From the NCBI RefSeq assembly GCF_002074055.1, contig NZ_CP014619.1:2356001-2420000 (forward strand): DNA of 64,000 bases, in the 5' to 3' direction. The translations under genes were made by a program, and so were the position numbers. Origin of the DNA: Frondihabitans sp. 762G35. GTDB lineage: Bacteria; Actinomycetota; Actinomycetes; Actinomycetales; Microbacteriaceae. A model generated the notes under the pieces. The model did not search any database. It saw nothing but the letters and a program-made list of their open reading frames with translations, and was not told the DNA's origin. Shown here piece by piece: positions 25,733 to 34,554 of the stretch; within the stretch, counting starts at the first letter, position 1; each line of letters begins with the position of its first letter.

Positions 25733-27033
25733 CCACCGCCTACCTCCCCGACTCGGGGAACGAGGGCTACCGCACGCTCTCCTACGACCTCGATCTCGCC
25801 TACCGGGTCGCCACGAACCGCCTCGACGCGACCGCGACGATCCGCATGGTCGCGACCGCCGACCTCAGACGGTTCTCGCTCGACCTCGTGCGGCTGCGCG
25901 CCTCGAAGGTCCGCGTCGACGGCACGAAGGCCGCCCGCTACACCCAGTCGACGGCGAAGCTCGTCGTGACTCCGGAGCACCCCGTGGCGGCCGGCGAGGA
26001 GTTCGTCGCCACCGTCGACTACTCCGGCGCCCCCGCCCCGCGCTCGAGCGCCTGGGGCACGGTCGGCTGGGAGGAGCTGACCGACGGCGTCATCGTCGCG
26101 GCTCAGCCGAGCGGCGCACCGACCTGGTTCCCCTGCAACGACGACCCGGGCGACAAGGCGACGTACCGGATCCGGGTCACGACCGAGCAGCCGTACGCGG
26201 TCGTCTGCAACGGGGTCCTCGCGGGCCGCACGATCCGTTCCGGCCGGACAACCTGGGAGTACGAGCAGTCGCAGCCGACGTCGACCTACCTCGCGACGGT
26301 GCAGATCGGACGCTACGAGCTGGTGCCCGTGGCACTCGGCGACGTCCCGGGGGTGCTCGCCGGGCCTCCTGCGCTCCGCTCCCGGATCGGGCACGACTTC
26401 GGGCGGCTCCCCGACATGATGGCGTGCTTCGAGGAGCGCTTCGGCCCCTACCCGTTCGACGGCTACGCGGTCGTGGTGACCGAGGACGACCTCGAGATCC
26501 CCCTCGAGGCCCAGGGCCTCGCGATCTTCGGCGCCAACCACGCCGACGGCCGGTCGTCGTCGGAGCGCCTCGTGGCGCACGAGCTCGCGCACCAGTGGTT
26601 CGGCAACAGCGTCGGTCTCGCCCGGTGGCAGGACATCTGGCTCAACGAGGGCTTCGCCTGCTACGCCGAATGGATCTGGTCCGAGGCGGCCGGCGGCCCC
26701 TCGGCGGCCACGATCGCCCGGGACACCCGCTCGCGTCTCTCGCGCCTGCCGCAGGACCTGGTGGTCGGTGACCCCGGGCCGGCGAAGCTCTTCGACGACC
26801 GCGTCTACAAGCGCGGCGCACTGACCCTCCACGCGATCCGCCTCACGGTGGGCGACGACGCGTTCTTCGAGATCCTGCGGACCTGGACGATCCGCAACCG
26901 GCACGGCGTCGTGACGACCGAGGACTTCGGCCAGCTCGCCGTCGAGGTGTCGGGAGACGGCGGCCTGCCCGGCCTGCTCGACGCCTGGCTGACCAGGAGG
27001 CCCCTGCCGGAGCTCCCCGACGTCAGGCGCTGA
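25729..27033 (+). CDS. M1 family metallopeptidase
   Basis: 434 residues from GTG 25729, overlapping the synthetase stop by 4 bp. Zinc motif HELAHQWFGN (~283) with the third ligand Glu in NEGFACYAEW 19 residues on; PTWFPCNDDPGDKATYRI (~125) is the M1 N-terminal signature, and the catalytic Tyr region is near FDDRVYKRGALTLH. It lacks the C-terminal ERAP-like domain (short M1 form) and has no signal peptide. Peptidases adjacent to pls genes have been linked to degrading the poly-lysine product, so a self-protection or trimming role is likely; this is inference from context. Confidence 0.88.
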   Translation: MTTAYLPDSGNEGYRTLSYDLDLAYRVATNRLDATATIRMVATADLRRFSLDLVRLRASKVRVDGTKAARYTQSTAKLVVTPEHPVAAGEEFVATVDYSGAPAPRSSAWGTVGWEELTDGVIVAAQPSGAPTWFPCNDDPGDKATYRIRVTTEQPYAVVCNGVLAGRTIRSGRTTWEYEQSQPTSTYLATVQIGRYELVPVALGDVPGVLAGPPALRSRIGHDFGRLPDMMACFEERFGPYPFDGYAVVVTEDDLEIPLEAQGLAIFGANHADGRSSSERLVAHELAHQWFGNSVGLARWQDIWLNEGFACYAEWIWSEAAGGPSAATIARDTRSRLSRLPQDLVVGDPGPAKLFDDRVYKRGALTLHAIRLTVGDDAFFEILRTWTIRNRHGVVTTEDFGQLAVEVSGDGGLPGLLDAWLTRRPLPELPDVRR

Positions 27034-27547
27034 CGGCGCCCGGGTCGAGCACCTTCTCGAAGCAGAGCGAGAAGGGGATCGCGAGGACGTAGGGCTCGTA
27101 CACCGGGATGGGCGTGTAGCCGCTCCGCTGGTACAGCCGCACGGCATCCTGCTGTCGGTCGCCCGTCTGCAGGATGATCCGGCGCGCGCCGCCCTCGCGG
27201 GCCGCCCTCTCGAGCTCCGCCATGAGGAGGGCGCCGACCCCGCGCCCGCGCGCCGAGCGGTCGACGATGACGCGCTTCATCTCCCAGTCGCCCCGGAGGT
27301 CCTTGAGCGCGGCGTGCCCGATCGGCGTGCCGTCGGCCTCCACGATCAGCACCGTGGCGTGGACGAGAGCGGGATCGACGTAGAGGGCGTCGTCGATCCG
27401 CCGGCGCTGCTCGGGTGACGCGTCACCCTGCGCATCGGCGTAGAGGGCGCTCATCTCGACCTCCATCACGTCGCGGAGGGCGACGGCGCGCGGGTCGTCC
27501 CAGGCGACGCGGAGGGCGGTGGGAGCGGGCTGCTTGATCGAGGTCAC
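27023..27547 (-). CDS. GNAT family N-acetyltransferase
   Basis: 174 residues from GTG 27547. Acetyl-CoA motif A is RVIVDRSARGRGVGALLM (~100-117), with motif B LYQRSGYTPIPVY near 150. The 3' end overlaps the 3' end of the M1 peptidase gene by 11 bases on the opposite strand. Acceptor unknown; amine acetylation could be relevant beside a poly-lysine-type locus, but nothing in the sequence shows it. Confidence 0.85.
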   Translation of the reverse strand: MTSIKQPAPTALRVAWDDPRAVALRDVMEVEMSALYADAQGDASPEQRRRIDDALYVDPALVHATVLIVEADGTPIGHAALKDLRGDWEMKRVIVDRSARGRGVGALLMAELERAAREGGARRIILQTGDRQQDAVRLYQRSGYTPIPVYEPYVLAIPFSLCFEKVLDPGAVSA

Positions 27548-27662
27548 CCCGACATTCTGCCGCGTCGCGCGCGGGCCGGCGCACGACCCCGCGCGTGACG
27601 TTTCGATGAACGCCCGCGGGTTCCTGAACGCGGAGGGTCCCCCGGCGGGTGACAATGTGCCT

Positions 27663-28343
27663 ATGGAATCCGATCTGAGAATCGTCAGCTACAACCTCCG
27701 CGAGCACCTCGCGATCGGGGAGCTGACCGCTCTCGTCACCGCCCACGAGATGGACGTCCTCTGCCTGCAGGAGTGCGACAGCACCGACATCCCCGACTCG
27801 ATCGAGGGACTCACCCTGGCGGCGTCGACGAAGACCAACCGCCTGGGACTCGCGCTCTACTACCGCGAGGACCGCTTCGAGCTGCTCGGCACCAGCCTCT
27901 TCGCCCTCATGAAGTCGATGCACGACCGGGTCATGGCGCCCGCCCACGAACGCCTGCTGGCAGCGCGGCTGCGCGACCGGCGGACCGGCCAGGAGCTGAT
28001 CGTGGCCGACTTCCACGCCGCTCCCCTCACCGCGACCAACGCGCTCCGGCGCAAGCAGATCGGCCTCGCCCACGAGAAGCTGCGCGAGCTCGCCGGCGGC
28101 GTCCCGACCGTCATGGTCGGCGATTTCAACTACCCGTGGTTCCGCAAGGGCCTCCAGAAGCACCTGCTCAAGACCGGCTACCAGCTCTCGATCACCGAGG
28201 AGCCCACCTACGCGCGTTCGGGCTTCAGCGGCCACTTCGACTTCGCCACCACCATGGGCATGAGGATCGCGAGCGTGCTGTCGCTCCCGCAGGGCAAGTC
28301 CGACCACCGCCCGATCCTCTTGCTGGCCAGCGTCGCCGCCTGA
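27663..28343 (+). CDS. Endonuclease/exonuclease/phosphatase family protein
   Basis: 226 residues. EEP-fold motifs: RIVSYNLREH (Asn, ~7), LCLQECDS (Glu, ~38), IVADFHAAPL (~115), VMVGDFNYPWF (~152) and the C-terminal SDHRPIL (~214). It could be a phosphodiesterase, nuclease or sphingomyelinase-like enzyme; no secretion signal, so probably cytosolic. Divergent from the acetyltransferase; followed by the terminator/leader element at 28385-28480. Confidence 0.82.
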   Translation: MESDLRIVSYNLREHLAIGELTALVTAHEMDVLCLQECDSTDIPDSIEGLTLAASTKTNRLGLALYYREDRFELLGTSLFALMKSMHDRVMAPAHERLLAARLRDRRTGQELIVADFHAAPLTATNALRRKQIGLAHEKLRELAGGVPTVMVGDFNYPWFRKGLQKHLLKTGYQLSITEEPTYARSGFSGHFDFATTMGMRIASVLSLPQGKSDHRPILLLASVAA

Positions 28344-28384
28344 GCGCGGGCCGCGCCGACCGGCGAGTATTTTTCACTGGAGTG

Positions 28385-28414
28385 TTGCCGGTCTCCGGGT
28401 GATCTGATTAGTAT
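28385..28414 (+). promoter_or_regulatory. Promoter-like sequence for a short transcript or metY leader
   Basis: TTGCCG (28385-28390) and TAGTAT (28409-28414) separated by 18 bases lie in an A+T-rich patch between genes, right before a structured element that ends in a strong terminator. Expected start near 28421. Confidence 0.45.
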
Positions 28415-28420
28415 GTTGAT

Positions 28421-28482
28421 CACGCCACTGATCCGGCGGTGGCGGGAGTCCTTTTCGGGTAAGCGACTCCCGCCCTTTTTTC
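28421..28482 (+). ncRNA. Candidate small RNA or attenuator: overlapping hairpins ending in a T-tract terminator
   Basis: Hairpin 1 is CGCCAC (28423-28428) with GTGGCG (28439-28444). The terminator stem is GGCGGGAGTC (28441-28450) with GACTCCCGCC (28465-28474), followed by CTTTTTTC, the best intrinsic terminator in the window. The two stems share bases 28441-28444, so they exclude each other, as in attenuators. It may simply end the upstream gene, yield a ~60-nt small RNA, or control the methionine-pathway gene at 28673. It does not match a riboswitch class I can name. Confidence 0.5.
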
Positions 28483-28496
28483 TGTCGTTTTTCTGC

Positions 28497-28580
28497 TGCA
28501 TGACAGTTTCGTCTGCATGACAGCGTCCCCGGCGTGACAGCGGCCCTGCATGACAGCGTCCCCTGCATGACAGCGTGTGA
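28497..28580 (+). repeat. Five tandem 17-bp repeats upstream of metY
   Basis: Copies of TGCATGACAGCGTCCCC begin at 28497, 28514, ~28531, 28547 and 28564, giving a period of 16-17 bp. TGACAG is present in all five; copy 3 has CG for CA and copies 1 and 5 have diverged tails. No CRISPR-like spacers. It could be an iterated operator or a slippage-prone tract in the metY 5' region. Confidence 0.75.
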
Positions 28581-28672
28581 CGCTCTCCTTCGTCGGCGCA
28601 GGATGCTCGGCTAGCCTGCAGAGACGCCCCGAGCGCCGGCCCGGGCCCCCGTCAGAAAGCCGAGATGCCGCC

Positions 28673-30022
28673 ATGTCCTCCTCCGAGTTCGACTTCGACA
28701 CCCGTCAGATCCACGCTGGCACCGGAGTCGACGCGGAGTTCGGATCGCGGCTCACGCCGATCTACCAGACGGCGGGCTTCGTCTTCGACTCCTTCGCCGA
28801 CGGGCAGGGGCGCTTCGACGGCACCGTCCCCGGCCAGGCCTACGCCCGGACCGACAACCCGACGAACGCCGCCGTCGCGAGGCGGCTGGCCGACCTCGAG
28901 GGCGGCATCGGCGGCCTCCTCACCGCGAGCGGCACCGCCGCGATCGCCCTGACCCTCAACGCCCTCGTCACGGCCGGAGACCACGTCCTGGCGACCGCGA
29001 GCCTCTACGAGGGCACGAAGACCCTCTTCGCCAACAGCTTCGGGCGCCAGGGCGTCGAGATCGAGCTGGTCTCCGCCGACGCGTCGGACGACGAGTGGCG
29101 GAGGAGGGTCCGCCCCACCACGAAGGCCCTCTTCACCGAGACGATCCCCAACCCCAAGAACGACGTCGTCGACCTCGAGCGCTTCGCCGGGATCGCCCAC
29201 GCGGCCGGCATCCCCCTGATCGTCGACAACACGGTCGCCACGCCCTACCTCAACCGCCCCATCGAGCACGGCGCCGACATCGTCATCCACTCCACCTCGA
29301 AGTGGATCTCCGGCCACGGCGCGGTCCTCGGCGGCGTCGTCATCGACTCCGGGTCGTTCGACTGGGCCTCGCAGGAGACGCGCTACCCGCAGCTGACCCT
29401 CCCGAGCGCGCGCGGCCGCGCCTCCTTCGTGGAGCGGTTCGGCCGGTTCGCCTTCCTGACCTACCTCCGCAGCGTGACGGCCCTCGACTACGGCCCGACG
29501 CTGCCCCCGACCAGCGCGTTCATGATCCTGCAGGGCATCGAGACCCTTTCGCTCCGGATGGACCGCCACGTCGCCAACTCCCTCGCGCTCGCCCAGTGGC
29601 TCGAGCACCAGGAGAACGTCACGAGCGTCGACTACCCCGGTCTCGTCCAGAGCCCGTACTACGCCCGGGCCCAGAAGTACCTGCCCAAGGGCGCCGGAGC
29701 CGTCGTCACGTTCGAGCTCGCGGGAGGCGTCGAAGCGGCCAGGGCCTTCATCGACTCGCTGCAGCTCATCAGCAAGATGACGCACCTCGGAGACGTCCGG
29801 ACCCTCGCGATCCACACCGGTTCGACGATCCACGGGCACCTCACCGAGGAGGAGCGCCTCGCCATCGGCATCACGCCCGGCACGATCCGCCTCTCCGTCG
29901 GGCTGGAGAGCGTCCGCGACCTGCGGCACGACCTCGAGCGGGCCGTCGCGGCCGCAGCGGCCGCAGCGTCGGAGGCCGAAGTCGAAGCATCCCTCTCCGA
30001 CGAGGCGGTCTCCGCGGCCTGA
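28673..30022 (+). CDS. metY: O-acetylhomoserine/O-acetylserine sulfhydrylase (Cys/Met metabolism PLP enzyme)
   Basis: 449 residues from ATG 28673. Signature features: TRQIHAGTGVD (~8), PIYQTAGFVF, YARTDNPTNAA (~60), PLP-contact SGTAAIALT, DNTVATPYLNRP (~185) and the PLP-Lys in HSTSKWISGHG (~205). It makes homocysteine from O-acetylhomoserine and sulfide. The length and conserved blocks fit MetY better than cystathionine gamma-synthase. metX is not adjacent. The gene is preceded by the repeats and attenuator-like element and ends with an Ala/Glu-rich tail. Confidence 0.88.
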   Translation: MSSSEFDFDTRQIHAGTGVDAEFGSRLTPIYQTAGFVFDSFADGQGRFDGTVPGQAYARTDNPTNAAVARRLADLEGGIGGLLTASGTAAIALTLNALVTAGDHVLATASLYEGTKTLFANSFGRQGVEIELVSADASDDEWRRRVRPTTKALFTETIPNPKNDVVDLERFAGIAHAAGIPLIVDNTVATPYLNRPIEHGADIVIHSTSKWISGHGAVLGGVVIDSGSFDWASQETRYPQLTLPSARGRASFVERFGRFAFLTYLRSVTALDYGPTLPPTSAFMILQGIETLSLRMDRHVANSLALAQWLEHQENVTSVDYPGLVQSPYYARAQKYLPKGAGAVVTFELAGGVEAARAFIDSLQLISKMTHLGDVRTLAIHTGSTIHGHLTEEERLAIGITPGTIRLSVGLESVRDLRHDLERAVAAAAAAASEAEVEASLSDEAVSAA

Positions 30023-30028
30023 CCGGCC

Positions 30029-30083
30029 CGGCCTTCTCCGGCCCGGCCCTCTCCGGGGCGGCCGTCTCCGGGCGGCCGTCTCC
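30029..30083. repeat. Degenerate 14-16-bp tandem repeats
   Basis: Four head-to-tail versions of CGGCC(T/C/G)TCTCCGG fill the gap between the convergent metY and glycosyltransferase genes. They can also fold, so they may double as a terminator. Confidence 0.5.
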
Positions 30084-30091
30084 GGCGCGGC

Positions 30092-31429
30092 TCAGTAGCT
30101 GGTGTTGCGGACCGGCGCCCCCAGGGGCCGCGTGCCCAGCGGCACCGGCTGATGCACGAACGCGGCGACGCCGAGCTTCGACACCGACCAGCCGAGGAGC
30201 ACCACGAGGAGCACGTTGCGCGCGGCGAGCACCGTCACCACGACGGGGTTGAGCGCGATGAGCGCGAAGTAGAACGACGGGAAGACGATCGTCGTCAGCG
30301 CGGCGATGACCAGCAGCAGGATCGCCGGGACCTTCCAGTCGGGCGGACGGATCACGAGCCCGACCGCGACGATCGGCGTCAGCCACAGCATGTACTGCGG
30401 CGACCCGACCTTGTTGAACACGATGAACGCCGTGGCGAGGCTGAGAGCGCCCACGAGCACGAGATCGACCTCGCGGCCCATCGGATGCACGGAGGCCGCC
30501 AGGCGGCGCGTGGCGACCGCCAGGAGCACGACGAGGGCCGCCATCACCAGGAGCATCACGGTGGTGCCGTTCTCGATCAGCCAGCGGTCGCCGGGACCGG
30601 TGACCTCCTCGGTGACGAGGTGGCTGTCGTGGAAGACGCTCGCGCCCGGCACCCGGAACATCGTCATCCAGACCCAGGGCGTCGCGAGCGGCGCCTCCAG
30701 CTGGAGCGGACGACCGTTCTGCGCGTTCACGAAGCTGGCCAGGGACGAGCCGCCGCCGCCGAGCACGACGATCAGCGTGACTCCTGCGCTCACCAGGGCG
30801 CCCATGGCGATGACGATCCAGCGCTTGGTGGACACGACCGCGATCGACACGATCACGGCGGCCGGCCAGACCTTCACCCAGGTGGCCGCGGCCAGCAGGA
30901 GCCCGGCCGCACGGGGCCGCGTCGCCAGGAAGAGCAGCGCCACCACGACCGCCGGCGCGGTCAGCCCCTCGAGGCGGAGCAGGTCGACCGGGGCGAGGAT
31001 CGCCACCGTGAGGACCCACCAGCCGGCGGCCGTCTGATCGCGGACCTTCCGCCCCCAGCGGATGAGCGCCCAGAGGGCCGCGGCGTTGGCGGCGCCGATC
31101 ATCACGAACCAGACGACCTCGTAGAGGTCGTTCCCCAGGATCCGCGGCAGGACGACCGGAACGATGGCGCCGGCCGGGTAGACCCAGTCGAACGAGAAGA
31201 CCGGCCACAGGCCGCCGACGACGGCCTCCGTGGCCCAGGAGCTGTAGACCGGCAGGTCGCCCGCCAGCTGCCCGTCGAGGAGCATCGGCAGGGCGAGGAG
31301 GAACACGGTGACGTGGATCAGCACGAGACCCGCCCAGAGGGCCCGGGGCTCCTGCCGCAGCCGGTGCCAGGTCGCGCGCAACGCCCCCTGACGGTTTCGA
31401 CGGGAACGGACGAGCACGTCCCCGAGCAT
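30092..31429 (-). CDS. Polytopic mannosyltransferase-like protein (GT87-like)
   Basis: 445 residues from ATG 31429 (an in-frame TTG lies two codons upstream). Around ten membrane segments; the first outside loop has LAGDLPVYSSWA with an Asp, followed by FDWVYPAGAIVPVVLP, which is typical of polyprenol-phosphomannose-dependent GT-C/GT87 enzymes. FNKVGSPQYMLWLTPI near 350 is also characteristic of this group. It probably adds a sugar to a lipid-linked or envelope glycan. Divergent from the phosphate permease, with the PHO-box-like repeat between them. Confidence 0.78.
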   Translation of the reverse strand: MLGDVLVRSRRNRQGALRATWHRLRQEPRALWAGLVLIHVTVFLLALPMLLDGQLAGDLPVYSSWATEAVVGGLWPVFSFDWVYPAGAIVPVVLPRILGNDLYEVVWFVMIGAANAAALWALIRWGRKVRDQTAAGWWVLTVAILAPVDLLRLEGLTAPAVVVALLFLATRPRAAGLLLAAATWVKVWPAAVIVSIAVVSTKRWIVIAMGALVSAGVTLIVVLGGGGSSLASFVNAQNGRPLQLEAPLATPWVWMTMFRVPGASVFHDSHLVTEEVTGPGDRWLIENGTTVMLLVMAALVVLLAVATRRLAASVHPMGREVDLVLVGALSLATAFIVFNKVGSPQYMLWLTPIVAVGLVIRPPDWKVPAILLLVIAALTTIVFPSFYFALIALNPVVVTVLAARNVLLVVLLGWSVSKLGVAAFVHQPVPLGTRPLGAPVRNTSY

Positions 31430-31461
31430 AGACAATGCGCGCCGCTCGCCGGGGCAGCGGA

Positions 31462-31483
31462 GTTAACCCCGCGTTCACGGAGC
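31462..31483 (+). promoter_or_regulatory. Candidate PHO box upstream of the phosphate permease
   Basis: Two adjacent 11-base units, GTTAACCCCGC and GTTCACGGAGC, follow the actinobacterial PhoP pattern of direct GTTCACC-like repeats. The site lies 66 bases before the permease start and 33 bases before the divergent glycosyltransferase start. Confidence 0.5.
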
Positions 31484-31548
31484 CGATCTACGTTTCGTGC
31501 ACACGCTGCGAAAATCGCTCGCGGCGGCATCCCCGGGGGGCACTCGCA

Positions 31549-32706
31549 GTGGACGTTCTGGTCACGGTCATCCTTGTCATCGTCGTCGCGCTGATCTTCG
31601 ACTTCACCAACGGCTTCCACGACACGGCCAACGCGATGGCGACCTCCGTCGCGACCGGCGCGTTGAAGCCACGGACGGCCGTGATCATCTCGGCGGTGCT
31701 GAATCTCGTCGGCGCGTTCCTGTCGACGGAGGTGGCGAAGACGGTGTCGAGCGGCATCATCCGCGAGGGGCAGGGCGGCATCGAGATCACCCCGACGATG
31801 ATCTTCGCCGGGCTCGTCGGCGCCGTCCTCTGGAATCTCCTCACCTGGTACCTCGGGCTGCCCTCCTCCTCGACCCACGCGCTCTTCGGCGGACTCATCG
31901 GAGCGGCCGTGATCGGCGCCGGCGTCGGCTCGGTCGACTTCTCCGTCGTCCTGTCGAAGGTCGTCGTCCCGGCCGTCGCCTCGCCGCTCGTCGCGGGGGC
32001 CGTGGCACTCATCGCCACCTTCGCCGCCTATCGGATCACCCGGAACGCGAGGGCCCGCGGCTCCGAGGCCGGCTTCCGCCACGGCCAGACCGTCTCGGCC
32101 TCGCTGGTCTCCCTCGCCCACGGCACCAACGACGCGCAGAAGACCATGGGCGTCATCACGCTGACCCTCATCGCCGCCGGCTACCAGGGAACCGGGACGG
32201 GCCCGGCCCTCTGGGTGATCCTCGCCTGCGGCCTCGCGATCGGCCTCGGCACCTACGTCGGCGGGTGGCGGATCATGAAGACCGTCGGGAAGAACATCAC
32301 GGACGTGCAGTCGCCCCAGGGCTTCGCGGCGGAGACCTCGTCCGCGGCCACGATCCTCCTGTCGTCCCACCTGGGATTCGCCCTGTCGACGACGCAGGTC
32401 ACCTCCGGTTCCGTCATCGGAGCCGGCCTCGGCAAACGCCTCGCCGTCGTCCACTGGGGCGTGGTCGGCAAGATCGCGACGGGGTGGCTCGTGACGCTCC
32501 CCGCCGCCGCCCTCGTGGGCGGGGTCGCGGCGTGGCTCGCCTCGACCAGCACCGCGGGGCTCATCGCGGTCGCCGCTCTCGCCCTGGCCGGCGGGCTGAC
32601 GTTCTACGTCCTCGCGAGACGGAAGCCGATCACCGCGGGCGACGTCGCGGGAGCGCAGGACGACCGCGAACCGGTCGGAGCCACGACCGGCGGGGCGGTG
32701 CGCTGA
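31549..32706 (+). CDS. pit: PiT-family inorganic phosphate transporter
   Basis: 385 residues from GTG 31549. The duplicated PiT signature is clear: FDFTNGFHDTANAMATSVATGAL (first copy, ~18) and SLAHGTNDAQKTMGVITL (second copy, ~205), with membrane segments around each and SSSTHALFGGLIGA between. A cation/phosphate symporter of low affinity. The stop overlaps the next start by 1 bp (TGATG). Confidence 0.93.
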   Translation: MDVLVTVILVIVVALIFDFTNGFHDTANAMATSVATGALKPRTAVIISAVLNLVGAFLSTEVAKTVSSGIIREGQGGIEITPTMIFAGLVGAVLWNLLTWYLGLPSSSTHALFGGLIGAAVIGAGVGSVDFSVVLSKVVVPAVASPLVAGAVALIATFAAYRITRNARARGSEAGFRHGQTVSASLVSLAHGTNDAQKTMGVITLTLIAAGYQGTGTGPALWVILACGLAIGLGTYVGGWRIMKTVGKNITDVQSPQGFAAETSSAATILLSSHLGFALSTTQVTSGSVIGAGLGKRLAVVHWGVVGKIATGWLVTLPAAALVGGVAAWLASTSTAGLIAVAALALAGGLTFYVLARRKPITAGDVAGAQDDREPVGATTGGAVR

Positions 32707-32948
32707 TGTTCCTCGGAGTGAACTGGGGCGCCTTCGTGGTGGTCTTCCTCGTGGCCCTCGCGGCCACCGCCGCCGTGGTGGTCTTCTACTCGGTGGGCCT
32801 CCGACTCCTGTCGAACGGTCGGCTCGCGGACGAGGCCCCCGCGCCGCGGCCCCTCGCGCGGACGGTCGGCGGGTGGGCCTGCATCGCCGTGGGAGCGGCC
32901 GCCGTCCTGTACGCGCTCTACCTCGTCATCCCGCAGTTCCACGGCTGA
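32706..32948 (+). CDS. Small two-TM protein co-encoded with the phosphate permease
   Basis: 80 residues: an N-terminal membrane segment (~8-32), a short polar loop (NGRLADEAPAPRPLARTVGG) and a second segment near the C-terminus (ACIAVGAAAVLYALYLVI). It begins inside the permease stop codon, so is translationally coupled. Small proteins of this kind commonly follow pit in actinobacteria; function unknown, perhaps an accessory subunit. Confidence 0.75.
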   Translation: MFLGVNWGAFVVVFLVALAATAAVVVFYSVGLRLLSNGRLADEAPAPRPLARTVGGWACIAVGAAAVLYALYLVIPQFHG

Positions 32949-32972
32949 CGCACCGGCGTCGCACGATGTCGC

Positions 32973-33018
32973 GTTCCGTGCGCGATGTGACGTCTCGACG
33001 TGACATCGCGCACGGAAC
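32973..33018. terminator. 16-bp perfect inverted repeat between convergent operons
   Basis: GTTCCGTGCGCGATGT (32973-32988) is matched by ACATCGCGCACGGAAC (33003-33018) across a 14-base loop that contains GACGTCTCGACGTG, itself partly self-complementary. It serves as a bidirectional terminator for pit and araBDA. Confidence 0.7.
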
Positions 33019-33036
33019 GTGACACGGTGACCGCGG

Positions 33037-34554
33037 TTACAGGCCGCGCGCCAGCCGGTAGTAGGCGGCGTTCCACCGCACCTCGCGGCGGAACTCCCGC
33101 AGCGTGGTGCTCTCGTCGATGATCAGGAGCTCGGTCGCGGCCATGAGGGCGAAGTCCTCGAAGGCCTCGAGACCGACGGCGGTCGACATGACGGTGTGGT
33201 GCGCGGCTCCTGCGGTCAGCCAGGCCTCGGCGGAGACGGCGAACGAGGGGCGCGGCTCCCACACGGCGCGGCCGACGGGGAGGTTGGGGAGATCCTCGTC
33301 GGGCTCGACCACGTCCACGACGTTCGCCGTGAGACGGAAGCGGTCGCGCATGTCGGAGAGCGCCACGACGACGGCCGGGCCGGGGTCGGCCGTGAAGACC
33401 AGACGCACGGGGTCGTCCTTGCCACCGATGCCGAGGGCGTGGATCTCGAGGGAGGCGCGCTTCGACGACAGCGTGGGGCTGACCTCCAGCATGTGCGCGC
33501 CGAGGATCTTCTCCTGGCCGGGCACAAGATCGTAGGTGTAGTCCTCCATGAGGCTCGCGCCACCGGGGAGCCCGGCGCCCATGACGTTGGCCGCGCGGAC
33601 GAGGATCGCCGTCTTCCAGTCGCCCTCGGCGCCGAAGCCGTAGCCCTCGGCCATGAGCCGCTGCACGGCGAGGCCGGGGAGCTGCTTGAGCGACCCGAGA
33701 TCCTCGAAGTTCGTCGTGAAGGCGCCGAAGCCCCCCTCCTCGAGGAACGAGCGCAGTCCCAGCTCGATCGCGGCGCCGTCGCGCAGCGACTGGTGCCGCT
33801 CGCCGCCGGGCAGCAGGGCGGGGACGACGTCGTAGGAGTCGACGTAGACCTGGACGAGGGCGTCCACATCGGCGTCGGTCGCGGCGTCGACCGCCGCGGC
33901 GAGCTCGTTGACGCCCCAGGTGTTGACCGAGACGCCGAAGACGTGCTCGGCCTCGGTCTTGTCTCCCTCGGTGACGGCGACGTTCCGCATGTTGTCGCCG
34001 AAGCGGGCGAGCTTCAGGCTGCGGACGGCGGCGAAACCCGCGGCGGCCCGGATCCAGGTGCCGATCTGGCCGACGACCCGCGGGTCGGACACGTGACCGA
34101 CGACGGTCTTGCGCGCCACTCCCAGGCGCGACTGGATGTAGCCGAACTCCCGGTCGCCGTGGGCGGCCTGGTTGAGGTTCATGAAGTCGAAGTCGATCTC
34201 GGCCCAGGGCAGGTCGACGTTCGCCTGGGTGTGGAAGTGCAGGAGCGGCTTCTGCAGCGCGTCGAGACCCTTGATCCACATCTTGGCCGGGCTGAAGGTG
34301 TGCATCCAGGCGGTCACGCCGATGACGTCGTCGCGGTCGTTGACCTCGAGGGCGAGGCGGCGGATGGCGTCGGAGTCGGTGAGCACCGGCTTCCAGACGA
34401 CCTTCACCGGGATGCCGTCGGACGCGTCGAGGGCGTCGGCGATGGCGCGCGACTGCTCGGCGACCTGGCGGAGGGTCTCCTCGCCGTAGAGCCCCTGGGA
34501 GCCGGTGAGGAACCAGACCTCGTAGTGGTCGAGGGTCGTGTCGAGCGTGGTCAC
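33037..34554 (-). CDS. araA: L-arabinose isomerase
   Basis: 505 residues from GTG 34554, which overlaps the araD stop (GTGA). Family hallmarks: [17 protein letters not shown] at the N-terminus, [18 protein letters not shown] (~85), [36 protein letters not shown] (~105-140), [16 protein letters not shown] with a metal-ligand Glu (~305) and [11 protein letters not shown] (~348). It converts L-arabinose to L-ribulose with Mn2+ in the cytosol. Last gene of araBDA. Confidence 0.96.
   Translation of the reverse strand: MTTLDTTLDHYEVWFLTGSQGLYGEETLRQVAEQSRAIADALDASDGIPVKVVWKPVLTDSDAIRRLALEVNDRDDVIGVTAWMHTFSPAKMWIKGLDALQKPLLHFHTQANVDLPWAEIDFDFMNLNQAAHGDREFGYIQSRLGVARKTVVGHVSDPRVVGQIGTWIRAAAGFAAVRSLKLARFGDNMRNVAVTEGDKTEAEHVFGVSVNTWGVNELAAAVDAATDADVDALVQVYVDSYDVVPALLPGGERHQSLRDGAAIELGLRSFLEEGGFGAFTTNFEDLGSLKQLPGLAVQRLMAEGYGFGAEGDWKTAILVRAANVMGAGLPGGASLMEDYTYDLVPGQEKILGAHMLEVSPTLSSKRASLEIHALGIGGKDDPVRLVFTADPGPAVVVALSDMRDRFRLTANVVDVVEPDEDLPNLPVGRAVWEPRPSFAVSAEAWLTAGAAHHTVMSTAVGLEAFEDFALMAATELLIIDESTTLREFRREVRWNAAYYRLARGL

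Noticed and set aside
28497-28580. Possible CRISPR array
   Set aside because: Units are contiguous 16-17-bp repeats without unique spacers and no cas genes are nearby.
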